Source of the DNA: Hofstenia miamia
Taxonomy: Eukaryota > Xenacoelomorpha > Acoela
Length of the DNA stretch: 64,000 bases
Direction of reading: 5' to 3'
NCBI GenBank assembly: GCA_004352715.1
Contig: SCFE01000073.1
Coordinates: 260,219-324,218, forward strand
The translations under genes and the position numbers were made by a program. Numbering within the stretch: the stretch's first letter is position 1; every line of letters starts with the position of its first letter. This document shows positions 10,292 through 21,060 of the stretch, one piece after another. Below the pieces are notes generated by a model, which made no database searches, was not told where the DNA came from, and saw only the letters and a program-made list of their open reading frames with translations.

Positions 10292-11803
10292 GCTAAAATT
10301 TTTGAAAATATTTAGAAAATAGACCCTAAAAATGCATTTCACGATCCTAGACTTTAAATTTTTCAATTTTTTATGAAAAATTTTTTGATTTATTCAGTCA
10401 AAATCAAATTTGGAAACCTGACATTCCACCATGTCCCTCCCTGCGTACGCCACTAAACAACTTTGACGAGCGTGCTCTTTCCAATTGATGAAAATATCTC
10501 CACACCATTATCTAATTACCGCCACATTTAAATACAAGAGTTGTGTATTTGTGGTGTATTCTCTTTGATGCCTCCTAATGTATTCCAGACGCCCAAAGTA
10601 CGGCCCTAATCCAATTCTGTGTAGTATATCCTTTTTGCATCATGCACCCATCTGAATCGATTTTTTGTTGCATTTCTGAAATTCATGGTTTTTTTATGGG
10701 AATTCTACAAATTCAATCCATTGATTGATATCACACGAGAATTCTTCTGATAATAGAGTTGCTGAGGCGATAAACGGTACATCACTCTAACATAAACCTC
10801 TGGAAGTTTTCACAAGTTAGTAACCCTCTTTGATGCATAAAATAGTGCTCTATCATTTTAATAAGTAGATTTAAAGGATACAGTGATTTATTTAGCATCA
10901 AAATTGTTTAGTCTCTTTTAAATTTAGTTATAATGTGCTCAACAGGTACTTTTTGGAACATTGGTGAAATGATTATTAGAGGCTAACCTAAACCCCCGCC
11001 TATTTCTTGAAATAATTAATTTTTTATTTGATTCAGGAAAGTATTAGTAAGTAAACAAATTTTAAAGTGCTGTCTCAATACTTTCGTCCAACCCTGAGAA
11101 ACATATGATCCAAAGAGGCAACATTGAATCACAATCATATTGTTTTCAAATTTTTTTCTAGAAGTGCCAGGAGATATTGTGTTATTTTCATATTAAGTTT
11201 CATATTATTTATAAGAAAATGGTTAATCTTTCTAAATTTCTACCTCTAAGAAGATTTTTTGCAATGCAAAATTAATTGTTAATTTTGAATTAGCTAAGAC
11301 TACATTTAGAGATAATTTGAGTCAGCAGTGCAAATATTGGGAATAACTTTTAAAATTTTGTCTGTTTAAACAAGGTTGATTGGTTAAACAAAGACTAAGA
11401 CTAACTTAGGGAAATAGTCCAAAAGGATACTCTAAGATTTTTTGAACCAGAGTGTTAACTAGAAGGGAGTTAGGTGTTGTATTTTTCTCGAATCCAATTA
11501 TTCTAAGGAACTTGGACTTTGCTAGAGGAGTACTTCACTCGAAAGAAAACAAGCTATTTTAGAGTTGCAAAGTTCACTTTCTGGTAAATAATTAAGAACA
11601 TGCCATTTGATATAAATCAGATCTTTGTGTTTAAAATGTAACTTTGATTTATAAATTTCAAGAAGATTTTATTAGAAAAAGTTGGCCAATTAGTAAATTT
11701 AATAAAAGCTCTTAAAATCCAGAACAATAGTTTAAGCTAAAGAGTTTTAATAGTCACATGTTTAATAAAAACATTCACTTAAACTACAGTTTAGGATAAT
11801 CAT

Positions 11804-11808
<5 letters not shown>
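10292..11808. other. No gene seen; possible transposon end at 10425-10455
   Basis: The minus strand of 10425-10455 reads TAGTGGCGTACGCAGGGAGG, like the end of a hAT-type element. No partner was located. The rest is AT-rich without a supported frame. Confidence 0.35.

Positions 11809-11864
<56 letters not shown>
11809..11864. repeat. (TA)n-(GA)n compound microsatellite
   Basis: A TA run to about 11834 is followed by a GA run to about 11864, with one interruption (gaaaga). Confidence 0.95.
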
Positions 11865-11865
<1 letters not shown>

Positions 11866-11945
11866 TCGCTGGGTTACTATGGTTTTATTAAAAAATCTGG
11901 CCTCAGCGGATCCGAGATTTGATTTTCCATAGTACCCAGCGACTC
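11863..11945. repeat. 83-bp near-perfect palindrome (foldback)
   Basis: The left arm gagtcgctgggttactatgg (11863-11882) pairs with ccatagtacccagcgactc (11927-11945), with one 1-nt indel. The interior continues the symmetry (aaatct ... agattt) around the centre CGGATCCG. It sits at the end of the GA microsatellite. The end motif recurs near 12067 (gtactcagctact) and 14005 (gtactcagcgact). Confidence 0.85.
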
Positions 11946-12197
11946 CTTACATTTTAACGGAAAGTAATTGCTTATTGAACAATTTTTTCAAGTAGAAATT
12001 GCTTTTAGAATACAAAGCACTGAAATCAAATTACTTAGTAAAAATTATAATTGTTCCTAACCCTATGTACTCAGCTACTCTATATTGAATTTAAGATATT
12101 TAGCATAAATCAATGTTTCTTCATAGAAAAGCTTTATTATTAGTCAAATATGACGTTCAGGTAAATCTACAATACTAATGACTTTCTTGTTTTTAGA

Positions 12198-13585
12198 ATG
12201 TCTGAGTTTGATTCTTTATTTGAGGATATCGTTATAAAAGATTTAGAGAATTTGAATTTTAATGAATCTAAAAAGCAAAATCTGTTGGGGAATTTAGTTC
12301 AAGCATGAAGCAGACGATAATGATAAAACGGAAAAGAAAAACGCAGCCAATTATACAACAATGCTTTTTGTGTAAAAAGGTCATCAGACAAATGTGTCAA
12401 CATTTGAGAAAACATCATAAAATGCCGGAGAAACTCAGAAAATATGCACTAAGCTTTTATAGAACAAAGCAATACAAACGAGCTTTCGAATGTCGGGATT
12501 GTCTTATAAGATTTACTACAAAACGTAAGCATAATCGCAACCATCGAATCATAGAGATTTCAAATCCTAAAATGCCTGAATTTCTCCCAGACCTGAAAAA
12601 CTGGATAGATGATAAATTTATGCTTGTGGATGAAGATATTGACATTATTGAACGATATAAAAAGCACAAAATAAAAATGAAAAAGGTTTCTGGAAATTTG
12701 TCAACTGAAAATACAGTGTATCATGCCATTGCTCCATTTTTAAGAAATGTCTGCAATGTACACAATGTTTTTCCTCATTCCTAGCAGATTATCATGAAAA
12801 AGGATCGTATCAAGCTTCAACAATTTCATTATATCTTAGCACATTTAAGACATTTCTAAAATACCTTAAAATTCATGAGCCATCAATAAAGTTGGATTTG
12901 GGGTTATGGATTCCTTAATAAATGAGCAATCAAATATTTTTAACACAATGGTCAAAGCAGGAAAGAGTCCATCAGCAAACCTCTATGATTGAAAAAGTAC
13001 CTAATATAGATACTATTCAATTTTTAACGAAAGAAATATCTAAATTACTTCAGAACTGGCAAGATTTAAATTACTACGACTTTAAAGCCTTACTTTTTTA
13101 AATTTCAGGTAAAGTTAAGCATTCGACCTGGTCTAATTTTAAATTTTACTGTGGAGAATTTTAAGAATTTGAAGCCAGAAGATACATTTTCCCCAAAAAA
13201 ACACAAAACTAGTCATAAACGCTTTATTGGAATATCATTTAATGAAGTTGAAATTTCTCTAATTGAATCTCTAATTAAGGAATATGAAAACCGAAATGGA
13301 GTGCAACCTAAGTATATATTTTCCAATCTCAGTGCTAAAATTGAAACTAGCATTAAAATGTATATAAATAAAGCTATACATTCTCGATATCCTGATTTAA
13401 AAAATTATGATTTTGGCCCAACTTCCATCAGAAAAATGTGGGACTCATTTATTGCTAATCAGAATAACTTATCGGCTGATATCAAAAAGGCTCATTACAA
13501 ACAAACGGGTCACAGCGAAGACACTGCTGAGGAGCTCTATGTTAAAAGAAGCCACAGTGAATCATATAAATCTTTAATTGTATAA
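12198..13585 (+). pseudogene. Crypton-like tyrosine recombinase element, broken
   Basis: Pieces of a DNA-transposon-type tyrosine recombinase. A 36-residue leader (12198-12308, MSEFDSLFEDIVIKDLENLN) overlaps by ATGA the next frame, 12305-12784. That frame carries two zinc-finger-like motifs: CFLCKK...HLRKHH (C-x2-C-x8-H-x4-H) and CRDC...H (13 residues before the first His). Near 12785 a shifted frame reads FLADYHEKGSYQASTISLYL then TFKTFLKYLK, typical of the SAM-like core-binding domain. The last frame (13151-13585) resembles the catalytic C terminus: PTSIRKM (box-II Arg), TGHSEDTAEELY with the H-x-x-Y arrangement. Two stops and several frameshifts make it inactive. Cryptons cut and rejoin DNA through a Tyr nucleophile. 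A host-domesticated origin cannot be excluded but is unlikely given the decay. Confidence 0.6.
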
Positions 13586-13589
13586 CAAG

Positions 13590-14016
13590 ACCTTAGATGC
13601 ATCAAATGAATGTCAATTAATGCAGTCTAGGAAAAAAGGCTTCCAAAGTGTCTAATACAAATGATTTGTCAGAGAAAACAAAATGTCTAAAGAATTCGCA
13701 AATTGAATCTAACGGCCTCCTACTACTGGACGATTTCCGCGGAAAGTAAAAACTCACACGAGCTACGCAATGCATGATGATTGTTAAATGTTCCATGCAT
13801 CAAAATTGGTTTCTGTTCTATTTTTTCTTTGATTTGTTAAAATTGTTTGAATATAAAGTCGTTGGTTATTATTACTGCTACTACAAACGTTATTATGATA
13901 ATTAATATAATTATTGGTCCTTTTATAATAAGAGCACATTGCTAGTAGATAAATAAGTAAAACATTGTGAAATTAAAAGAATTTGTATATTTAGCCCTCA
14001 TAATGTACTCAGCGAC

Positions 14017-14018
<2 letters not shown>
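13590..14018. other. No gene seen
   Basis: AT-rich. It contains the motif gtactcagcgact near 14005, shared with the 11.9-kb palindrome, directly before a TA microsatellite. Confidence 0.4.
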
Positions 14019-14052
<34 letters not shown>

Positions 14053-14249
14053 CATGTTNNNNNNNNNNNNNNNNNNNNNNNNNNNNNNNNNNNNNNNNNN
14101 NNNNNNNNNNNNNNNNNNNNNNNNNNNNNNNNNNNNNNNNNNNNNNNNNNNNNNNNNNNNNTAGGAATATGCCAAAAAAGTGTCTTGAACTTACTAAGAA
14201 ATCGGGCATTACTTTTTACTCACCCTGTATATATATATATATATATATA
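14019..14249. repeat. TA microsatellites flanking a 103-N gap
   Basis: A TA run at 14019-14050 and another at about 14229-14249 are both followed by tacatgtt. N fill 14059-14161. Just before the second run, actcaccctgtata looks like the outer end of a mariner-type element. The repeated tacatgtt suggests a join within a repeat. Confidence 0.7.
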
Positions 14250-14805
14250 GAGATTACATGTTGCCTTACAACATCACTTGAAATATACTTAATGTAATTT
14301 ACCAATTTTGCGTCAGCAATCAACTTGCAAAAAATAGATTTTTACGAAAGCTTATAATGTGTAGGTCTAAGTTTGTAAACAATGAAGCACAACAAATGTT
14401 AAGCTGAGTTATAAACATTTTGTGTATGTGTGCATCACAAATAATTTGTATGTAATATATATACATGTATATGTATATATTGATATTTGGGCAAATTGTC
14501 CTCTAGTTATATACATTTGTTTGGCAATGAACAAAACTCTTAAAATCTATAAATAGTTTATAATATTTAAAAATTAATAAACTTTTCCAACTAAATATGA
14601 GAACAACTTTTTAGCAGATGATTGAATAATTCAATTATGAAAAAAATAAATATTTATATAATAATTTGACAAAAAAGGTCTGTCTGCTTTAAATTTAATG
14701 AATTCTAGAAAAAATTAAAAATCCCATAACCTTGTATATGTATTTCAATAATTAATTCTATCCTGATTTGATGTCACGTTAATTGCTAATAAAATATTTA
14801 CACTC
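14250..14805. other. Upstream region of the PAN gene, no gene seen
   Basis: AT-rich, without recognised coding. It ends in a 3' splice acceptor (ttacactcag, near 14808) just before the first PAN coding exon. Confidence 0.4.
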
Positions 14806-14840
14806 AGGATTGGTTGTGCATCAAAGTTCAACAATCGAAA

Positions 14841-15122
14841 ATGGGTCTGCTGTGGAACTTCTTTTTAGTTTCTTTAATCAAATATGCAAATTCGAACTGC
14901 AGAACGGAAAACTACGAAGAACTTATTTATGGTAAGCTTATAATAAGCCCGAAATATCTCGCAGTTTATCATTCTGTAACTATCTACTCTTGCAAAGACA
15001 AATGTGATGAAACTAATTGCGTCGGCTATGCCATGTGCAAATCTGTATGTTACTTGTATTCGGACAAAATTTTAACTGACGATAAAATTACTACGAATGG
15101 TTCTGACTGTATATTATACATT
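14841..15122 (+). CDS. Secreted PAN/apple-type domain, first coding exon
   Basis: This exon encodes a signal peptide (MGLLWNFFLVSLIKYANS) followed by a Cys-rich module. In that module, CKDKCDETNCVGYAMCKSVC and a final SDCILYI have the spacing of a PAN/apple domain, a fold used for protein or carbohydrate binding in secreted and surface proteins. The start at 14841 was chosen because an upstream in-frame ATG at 14814 would bury the signal peptide. The exon is preceded by an acceptor (ttacactcag) and ends at a GTAAGT donor (15123), after a whole codon (phase 0). It probably begins the gene that carries the EGF exons downstream on the same strand. Those start in phase 1, so at least one linking exon has not been found. 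Confidence 0.6.
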
Positions 15123-15159
15123 GTAAGTGAATTTATTTTTATTAGTATATTTTAGATAT

Positions 15160-15212
15160 AGCTTAAACCAAAGCGTTCTTTAATTAAGTTTAAGAACGCT
15201 TTGGCTTAAACT
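15160..15212. repeat. Strong hairpin in the first PAN-gene intron
   Basis: Arms of 21 nt (agcttaaaccaaagcgttctt and its near-exact complement, 19 of 21 matching) surround an 11-nt loop. It starts 38 nt after the splice donor. It could be a short foldback insertion or a structured RNA; the sequence alone does not decide. Confidence 0.8.
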
Positions 15213-18200
15213 AGTATAAATACGAAAAATTAAGTCAACTGAAAAACAGGTTTATAATGAAATCCTGTTGAAATATGAATTGTGGCATAACAACAATTAA
15301 AATAAGTATTATCTATGTCAAATTAATAGGAAAGTACAAAAACAAAATTTTCAGTTCAAAGGCAATAAATATATTTCAATAAATTTAGCATTTTCTTGAG
15401 GTTATCTCGACAAACGGAAAAACTATTAGGAGACACATAATTTTATTATAATTCGCTCATTTTCTTCAAATTGGGAGCATCACCATTCCGGTGTTAAATA
15501 TTTTGGTGCATTTCTAGTAGTCCTCAAAGCGGATTAATGTATCTTGTTTTCCATGTTGAAAGGAAGAGCCACTCAATGATTTGTTTCTGGCCTCACATCC
15601 AAAAGATTAGATGATAGTACAGTACAGTGTTGAGTCTACTCACAATTTCAGTGATAAAAAATCAAAATTTCAAAACCAAATGTTATGAAATATTTGGTAC
15701 GAATATTTTTATAATTATTCTTGCAGTTTACTATGCATAATTATTTCTGTTATTTCAAAGATGTAATTTTTGACAATGTATGTAAGCTGCAGTTACATGA
15801 TCATAGCATTAATCTGAATCCTCGGTTGGCTTGAAATGCTAAAATTTGATATTTTTACACTTATTAAACTTGCTTTGTTTATACTAGAGTCTTAATTTGT
15901 CTATATTTCAAATTCATGTAGAATTCGTGTTCCCAATGCGATTTTGACACTTAAATTGGATTTTTTTCTAATCCGAAAATAATTACTTCCACTTCTAGTT
16001 TTAAAAGTATGCAGTTATGGACGGTAAGAGATGCCTACTCCCCGCTATTATCTAAACATTGGTCCTTGCCTTTTCAGCCTAATTTCAAGATCTAACTGTG
16101 ATACTGATTAGTACATTCTAAGAAATAATCCAAATCCATTTAAGTCAATGTCTGTTCAATGAGCACATTGAAATTATGGATATTGAATGATACTTCAGTA
16201 GCTGGCGTCATTAACTCATCTTGTCTGATATGTTGTTGTCAATTCCAAAAGTCAAATTGTAGAACATTTTTAATAAAATCTGACATTTAAGCTAACCAAC
16301 TTAGAAGAAGTATCTGGATTTTAATCAATCAATCAAATGTGCTTTTCGAAATGCATATGCATAGAATGTTTTTTGGCCTAGTCAATATTTTATTGGTTTT
16401 TTTATCATACGCACATAAATTCGTCATTCAGTTTTAGAGTTTTGTATTTGCTCCATCTCTGAAAACATTCCTGTAGGGGGCTTTTTGTCATACATTGCAG
16501 TATGCAATTAATGTTTCCAAAATTAACTCTATTCACTTGAGTGAATATTTACAAATTCTTTGAGGGTTTTTATCTTAACAAAGCTTGATGTCAAAATACC
16601 TACGCACTTTACAAAACCATTAATAAATATGCGAACCTTCCAAAAATCCTCTAGCAGATTAATCCTATTTATATTTGGGTGTCTTTCCATTGGTCGTTCA
16701 TTGATAGGCGACGTACAAAATTCTGCCCCTACTTATTGAGTGCAATATGGTATCTGCTATGATGGCATTGATCATAATAGAGTACAAGGAAATCAGTGGG
16801 AGATGTGCATTTTAATGCAAGAACCTGAGAGCATTGCTCAAATTGCAATATTAGCTTACATATAAATTGCTTTTATGAATTTCATAACTTGTAATAAAAT
16901 AATTTTTTTAGTATTTTCTTAACTAAGGAGCCGACGTCACCTGTAGGTGACGGGGTCGCAAATATTTTCAATAAGTATTATGCACTAAAATTTCACAATG
17001 TAGTTTAAAAATTTGACAATTTCAATTGCATATGAGAAAAAAAATTGAAATTGGCTTAAGTATTTTCCTATGGCATTTGATGGGTTAACAATGTTTCAAT
17101 GGCTTTGAAAGAAGAGGTCAGAAAAATATAACGTTTCTAATTCGATCACACATATAAAGTGAATCAATATAATTTTGTACTACACAATACCTTTATTGCC
17201 CCTCTGCTACACAAATTATAACAGCAACCGCATTTATGAGAATAAAACGAGCTAAATATGAAACAAAAAATTGTATTAAAAAATATGTTAGTAGAATCCT
17301 CTGACAAAATGTTCATGAAATTTTTCGAGCCAAGATAATGAAGCAAATTTTTCAAAAAATTGATAAAGAAAAATTATTTCAGGCAATGAAAATTTGCCAT
17401 GCGCCTCCAGCTAATAACAATTTAAATATTTTTATGATATGTGATCAGATTTTGAATTTTGCATCCCAAATAAATATGTGGTAAAGAGCAGTTATAATGC
17501 TCAATAATGTTATTGTTGTGAATGATGCACTGTGGTTAACAATTTTCGTCAGCTCTCGTTTTAATAAATCTGTCGTCTCGTACAATAACTATATTACAGA
17601 AATGCAAGTATTATTTTATAACCACTTCAGTTTGTTAATTAGTAAAGAGTTGTCTTCAGCCCCTAACATTATTTATCTCTTTTTTCAAACCCCATTAATG
17701 ATTTGAGGGCAATTTTCTAAATATCGTGATAACTAGCAAGGGAACTATCTTTTTCATATAATTTCTGTTTGCAATAATCATTAATTATTAGCTATTTATC
17801 AGAACATTTACTATTATTTACGTATTTTTCTTCTTTATGTATAGTTTTCCGTCTCAGTTTCATGTTTATTTTGAACGGTCCTCATTGAATAAAACATTGA
17901 CCTAATTTTATTATCGCTATTAGCTTGGATATTTAATGTTAGTGAGGTAGTTTGCAATTGATGATAATACATTTTTTGATGATACTTAAATTAATGTTGG
18001 TTGTGTATATGGATTTTAGACTCTTGAGCCTCATCTAGCCATAACAAATGCGGATTTATATAAAAAATTTATGCAATTGAAAACTTTAATTGTTCATTTT
18101 TTGTGTTTGGGAAATTGGCTTTTATCTTTAGCTGCAGACGGGATTGCTTAACACAAATCTTGAACCGTCGTAGAACTTGCTGACAAGATTTACAAAAACA

Positions 18201-19385
18201 AAAAATTGAACATTTGCATTTTAGATGTCAAATAAAGAAATACATAACAATGTCTACAGAAACAAACAAGGTAAATTTTAATTGATTTATTCAAGTAAAG
18301 CTTTTGAAGTTATTACTCATCAGAAACTATTTAAAAATCACAAATCGTAGTAGATTCATTACCTGGATTGCTAGTTATTTTTAAGAACGTCGCTATATAT
18401 TTGGAATTTGAATGTATGATATCTCAAGTGGAATAGTATTTTTTCTATGTAAAAAAGTTAATGAGCAATAGTTAAAAAAGTTCATTGCAAAACAAGGCAT
18501 TAACCCAATGATTACGATGTGATGCGTGCCAAGTGTAGATATCCTCATGTTCATTAAAGTTTACCTTAAGTCATTATTGAAATTGATGTAGAAAAAATAC
18601 AGACATTCATTTTGCAGTATCACATTAAGCTTAATCTTCCATACCAGTGATGGATTCAGAGGGGTGTGGAGGGCGCACTCTAAATTCCAAACATTGCAGG
18701 ATCCGCTCCTGCACACACTAGTTCAGCCTTTGGTTAATCACATATAGCGGATCTACACAATTTTACCTTAATTGGTATACATTTTAGAATAGATTTCATC
18801 AGAACTGTTTTCATGATGCAATTTTTTTTTGAAACATTAGGCTTTATTCTGTTTCAGAGATGGAATCGGATCGGATCTTCATTTTGAGATACTATTTCAT
18901 ATCCAAAAATTTGTAAAACGTGTATTTGTACATTTTATAAATTACGCATATTTTTACATTGAATCCCAATTTAAGTGTGTAAATAATCTCAATCTAAGTG
19001 AAATTTTGTAATTTAATTTCATTGTTCATACAACAGGTTCCGCGTTATTGTTTCCAACAACTTATAAAATTGGTGACAAATACTTCAAATCTGGCAATGC
19101 TATTCATGCTAGCTATCACATATGATAAAATTGTAAGGCAACCAAAACATTTGTTTGCACTCATTTGCAAATGAAAGAGCAGAATACTGAAAATGATTCT
19201 CTCTAATATGTATGTCAAAGAATAAGCACAGAACACTGAGAAGCAAGTGGAATATATAAATAGATGTTTATTGACCATTAAAAATAAAACGCACGCATCT
19301 CCAGAGCAAAAATTATGTAAATATATATGTAATTTACAAAGGTCCATAATGTGTTGTACTAATTAGAAATTATGCATCAAGGGCT
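15213..19385. other. Long intron-like stretch, mostly nothing recognised
   Basis: AT-rich, with no protein-like frame over about 60 codons that I trust. Two small items: a perfect 7-bp-arm hairpin CGTCACC-TGTA-GGTGACG at 16935-16952, and a possible tiny hAT-end pair at 18647-18710 (cagtgatggattcag ... ggatccgctcctg). Confidence 0.4.
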
Positions 19386-19389
19386 TTTA

Positions 19390-21060
19390 GCACATTGTGA
19401 ATAGCTGTTGTAGTGACACGGGAGGGAAAATCATCGAAAGGGATCCGAGGTTAGAGGTGGAATTACGCAAATGTTGGGTAACCAGTTGGATCTTCGAGCA
19501 CTGGAAAATGGCGTTGAATTCGTCCTGGACAGATGAGTTGTCGCAGGTGTACACTCTTTCATGCCTCTCCAACCTCGACCATCTACGTTTTCAGCTGGTA
19601 ATCGATGCGATGAAAGACGCATTCTCGTGGTGCTGATTCTAGCATACTCTTGAACCAAATTGTCATTGTAGAAACTGAGCTGTTTCGCAGACGGGTTGAA
19701 TTGAGCGTATGCAATCATTTTTTACTTATTTGAGTTTGATACGCTTTCCTTGAAGTTGTCTGACACTTGAACTTCTAAGACTACATTGTCAAGAAACACA
19801 GATGCTGGAGACCAGACGGTTCGACATAACTCTAGTGAGAAGAGGAGTGGAGCATGGGCGTTTGGGTGTTGAAGCTGGTCCATCCACCACTTACGTTGTC
19901 TTGTGGCAATACGCGTGTGGCAGGAGGGGAAACCTGCTTCCACAAGGCAGGGGAGATCTGACGGATAACATTAGCTGTACTATGTTAATATATACTCTTT
20001 CCGCGTTCTTGTGGCATGCACCCGATAACCAACATTCGCAACAGTACAATACAGACGGCAATATGGCCGACTAGGCAACCATTGTCTTCATAGTGAACGG
20101 CATGTCCGGATTCTCATTTGTGAAAGCAGCATATTTAACTACATTTTTCTTTGTACATTCGATGTGAAGTGACACATTGGAAATCGTTCATCCTGTATAG
20201 GATGACGAGTAGGTGATGTTATTGACTTGATCTATGGGAATCAATGCTCTCTCATGGACCTGCAATGCATTTATCACCATGAGTTTTGTTTTAGCATATT
20301 TGATAGACATCCCATATTCCTCACACTACTTAATAACAACTTCAATTTTTTTTTAACAGCGCCTGGCGTGGACGAGCAAGAAGGACCGTTGCGTCCATCA
20401 TGAGAAGAGAGTGACATGGGAGTGAGAATTCGAGAATACATAGAGAATGAAGACGACGAATTAGAGGATCTACATAAATCACAAAAAATATGCACAATGT
20501 GGGTACCCTTGTTTCATACCTTGTGTGGCATCGACACTCATTGTCCCTAAGATGAACTTCGTAGATTGGAAAATTCGGAAAGGAGCCAATAACATTCTTG
20601 GTCCACATCCAATGGATCGTAATTGATTGAATAGTTTCGTCCAAGGAACTTTATCGTAGGCCTTGGAGAAATCTATATACAAAAGAAATAAAGGCTTGTT
20701 TGATTTCCTTGCATGGTCTATGAGTAGGCGAAGTGGGCAGATTTGCTTGAGACATCCTTTCTGTTTCTGTGCGCCTGTTCTCTCAGAACACATGTTATAC
20801 CACATTGCCAATTGTCTCGCAAGAATAGTTTCATACACTTTAATGAAGGCACCTGACACGTTTACAACGCGGTAGGTATTGCAATCAACCGGATTTGTGT
20901 AAATCCACCTTGGTGTCCGGATTTGTTGTGAATTGGAGAAGAGAGTGCAGCTTTGCGTTAAGATCGGAATATCTTCCATACAGATCTCCACACAGTATGC
21001 ATTTGTGACAGGATGGAAGAACGCTCAGATATGCTCGACATGAGGCTGGCTAACATTGAC
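19390..21060 (-). pseudogene. Non-LTR retrotransposon reverse transcriptase and C terminus, broken
   Basis: Minus-strand LINE remnant distinct from the one at 2-3 kb. In order: VYETILARQLAMWYN, GCLKQICPLRLLIDHARKSN, LFLLYIDFSKAYDKVP (first catalytic Asp), MSVDATQGMKQG, a frameshift, IYVDPLIRRLHSL, then LLMMDATVLLA where active elements have (A/M)DDT. The second catalytic Asp is thus Ala (codon gca), abolishing activity. Further down are pieces of a C-terminal Cys-rich end (ERVYTCDNSSVQDEFNAIF). Several stops and frameshifts. It ends by a TA-rich tail near 19330, and lies antisense inside the presumed intron of the PAN/EGF gene. Clade (L2/RTE-like) not assigned with confidence. Confidence 0.8.

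Noticed and set aside
16935-16952. Short perfect hairpin as a possible terminator
   Set aside because: Eukaryotic intronic context and no T-run; probably chance or a tiny relic.
18647-18710. Tiny element with hAT-like ends
   Set aside because: Only 9 of 15 end bases match and no target duplication was found.
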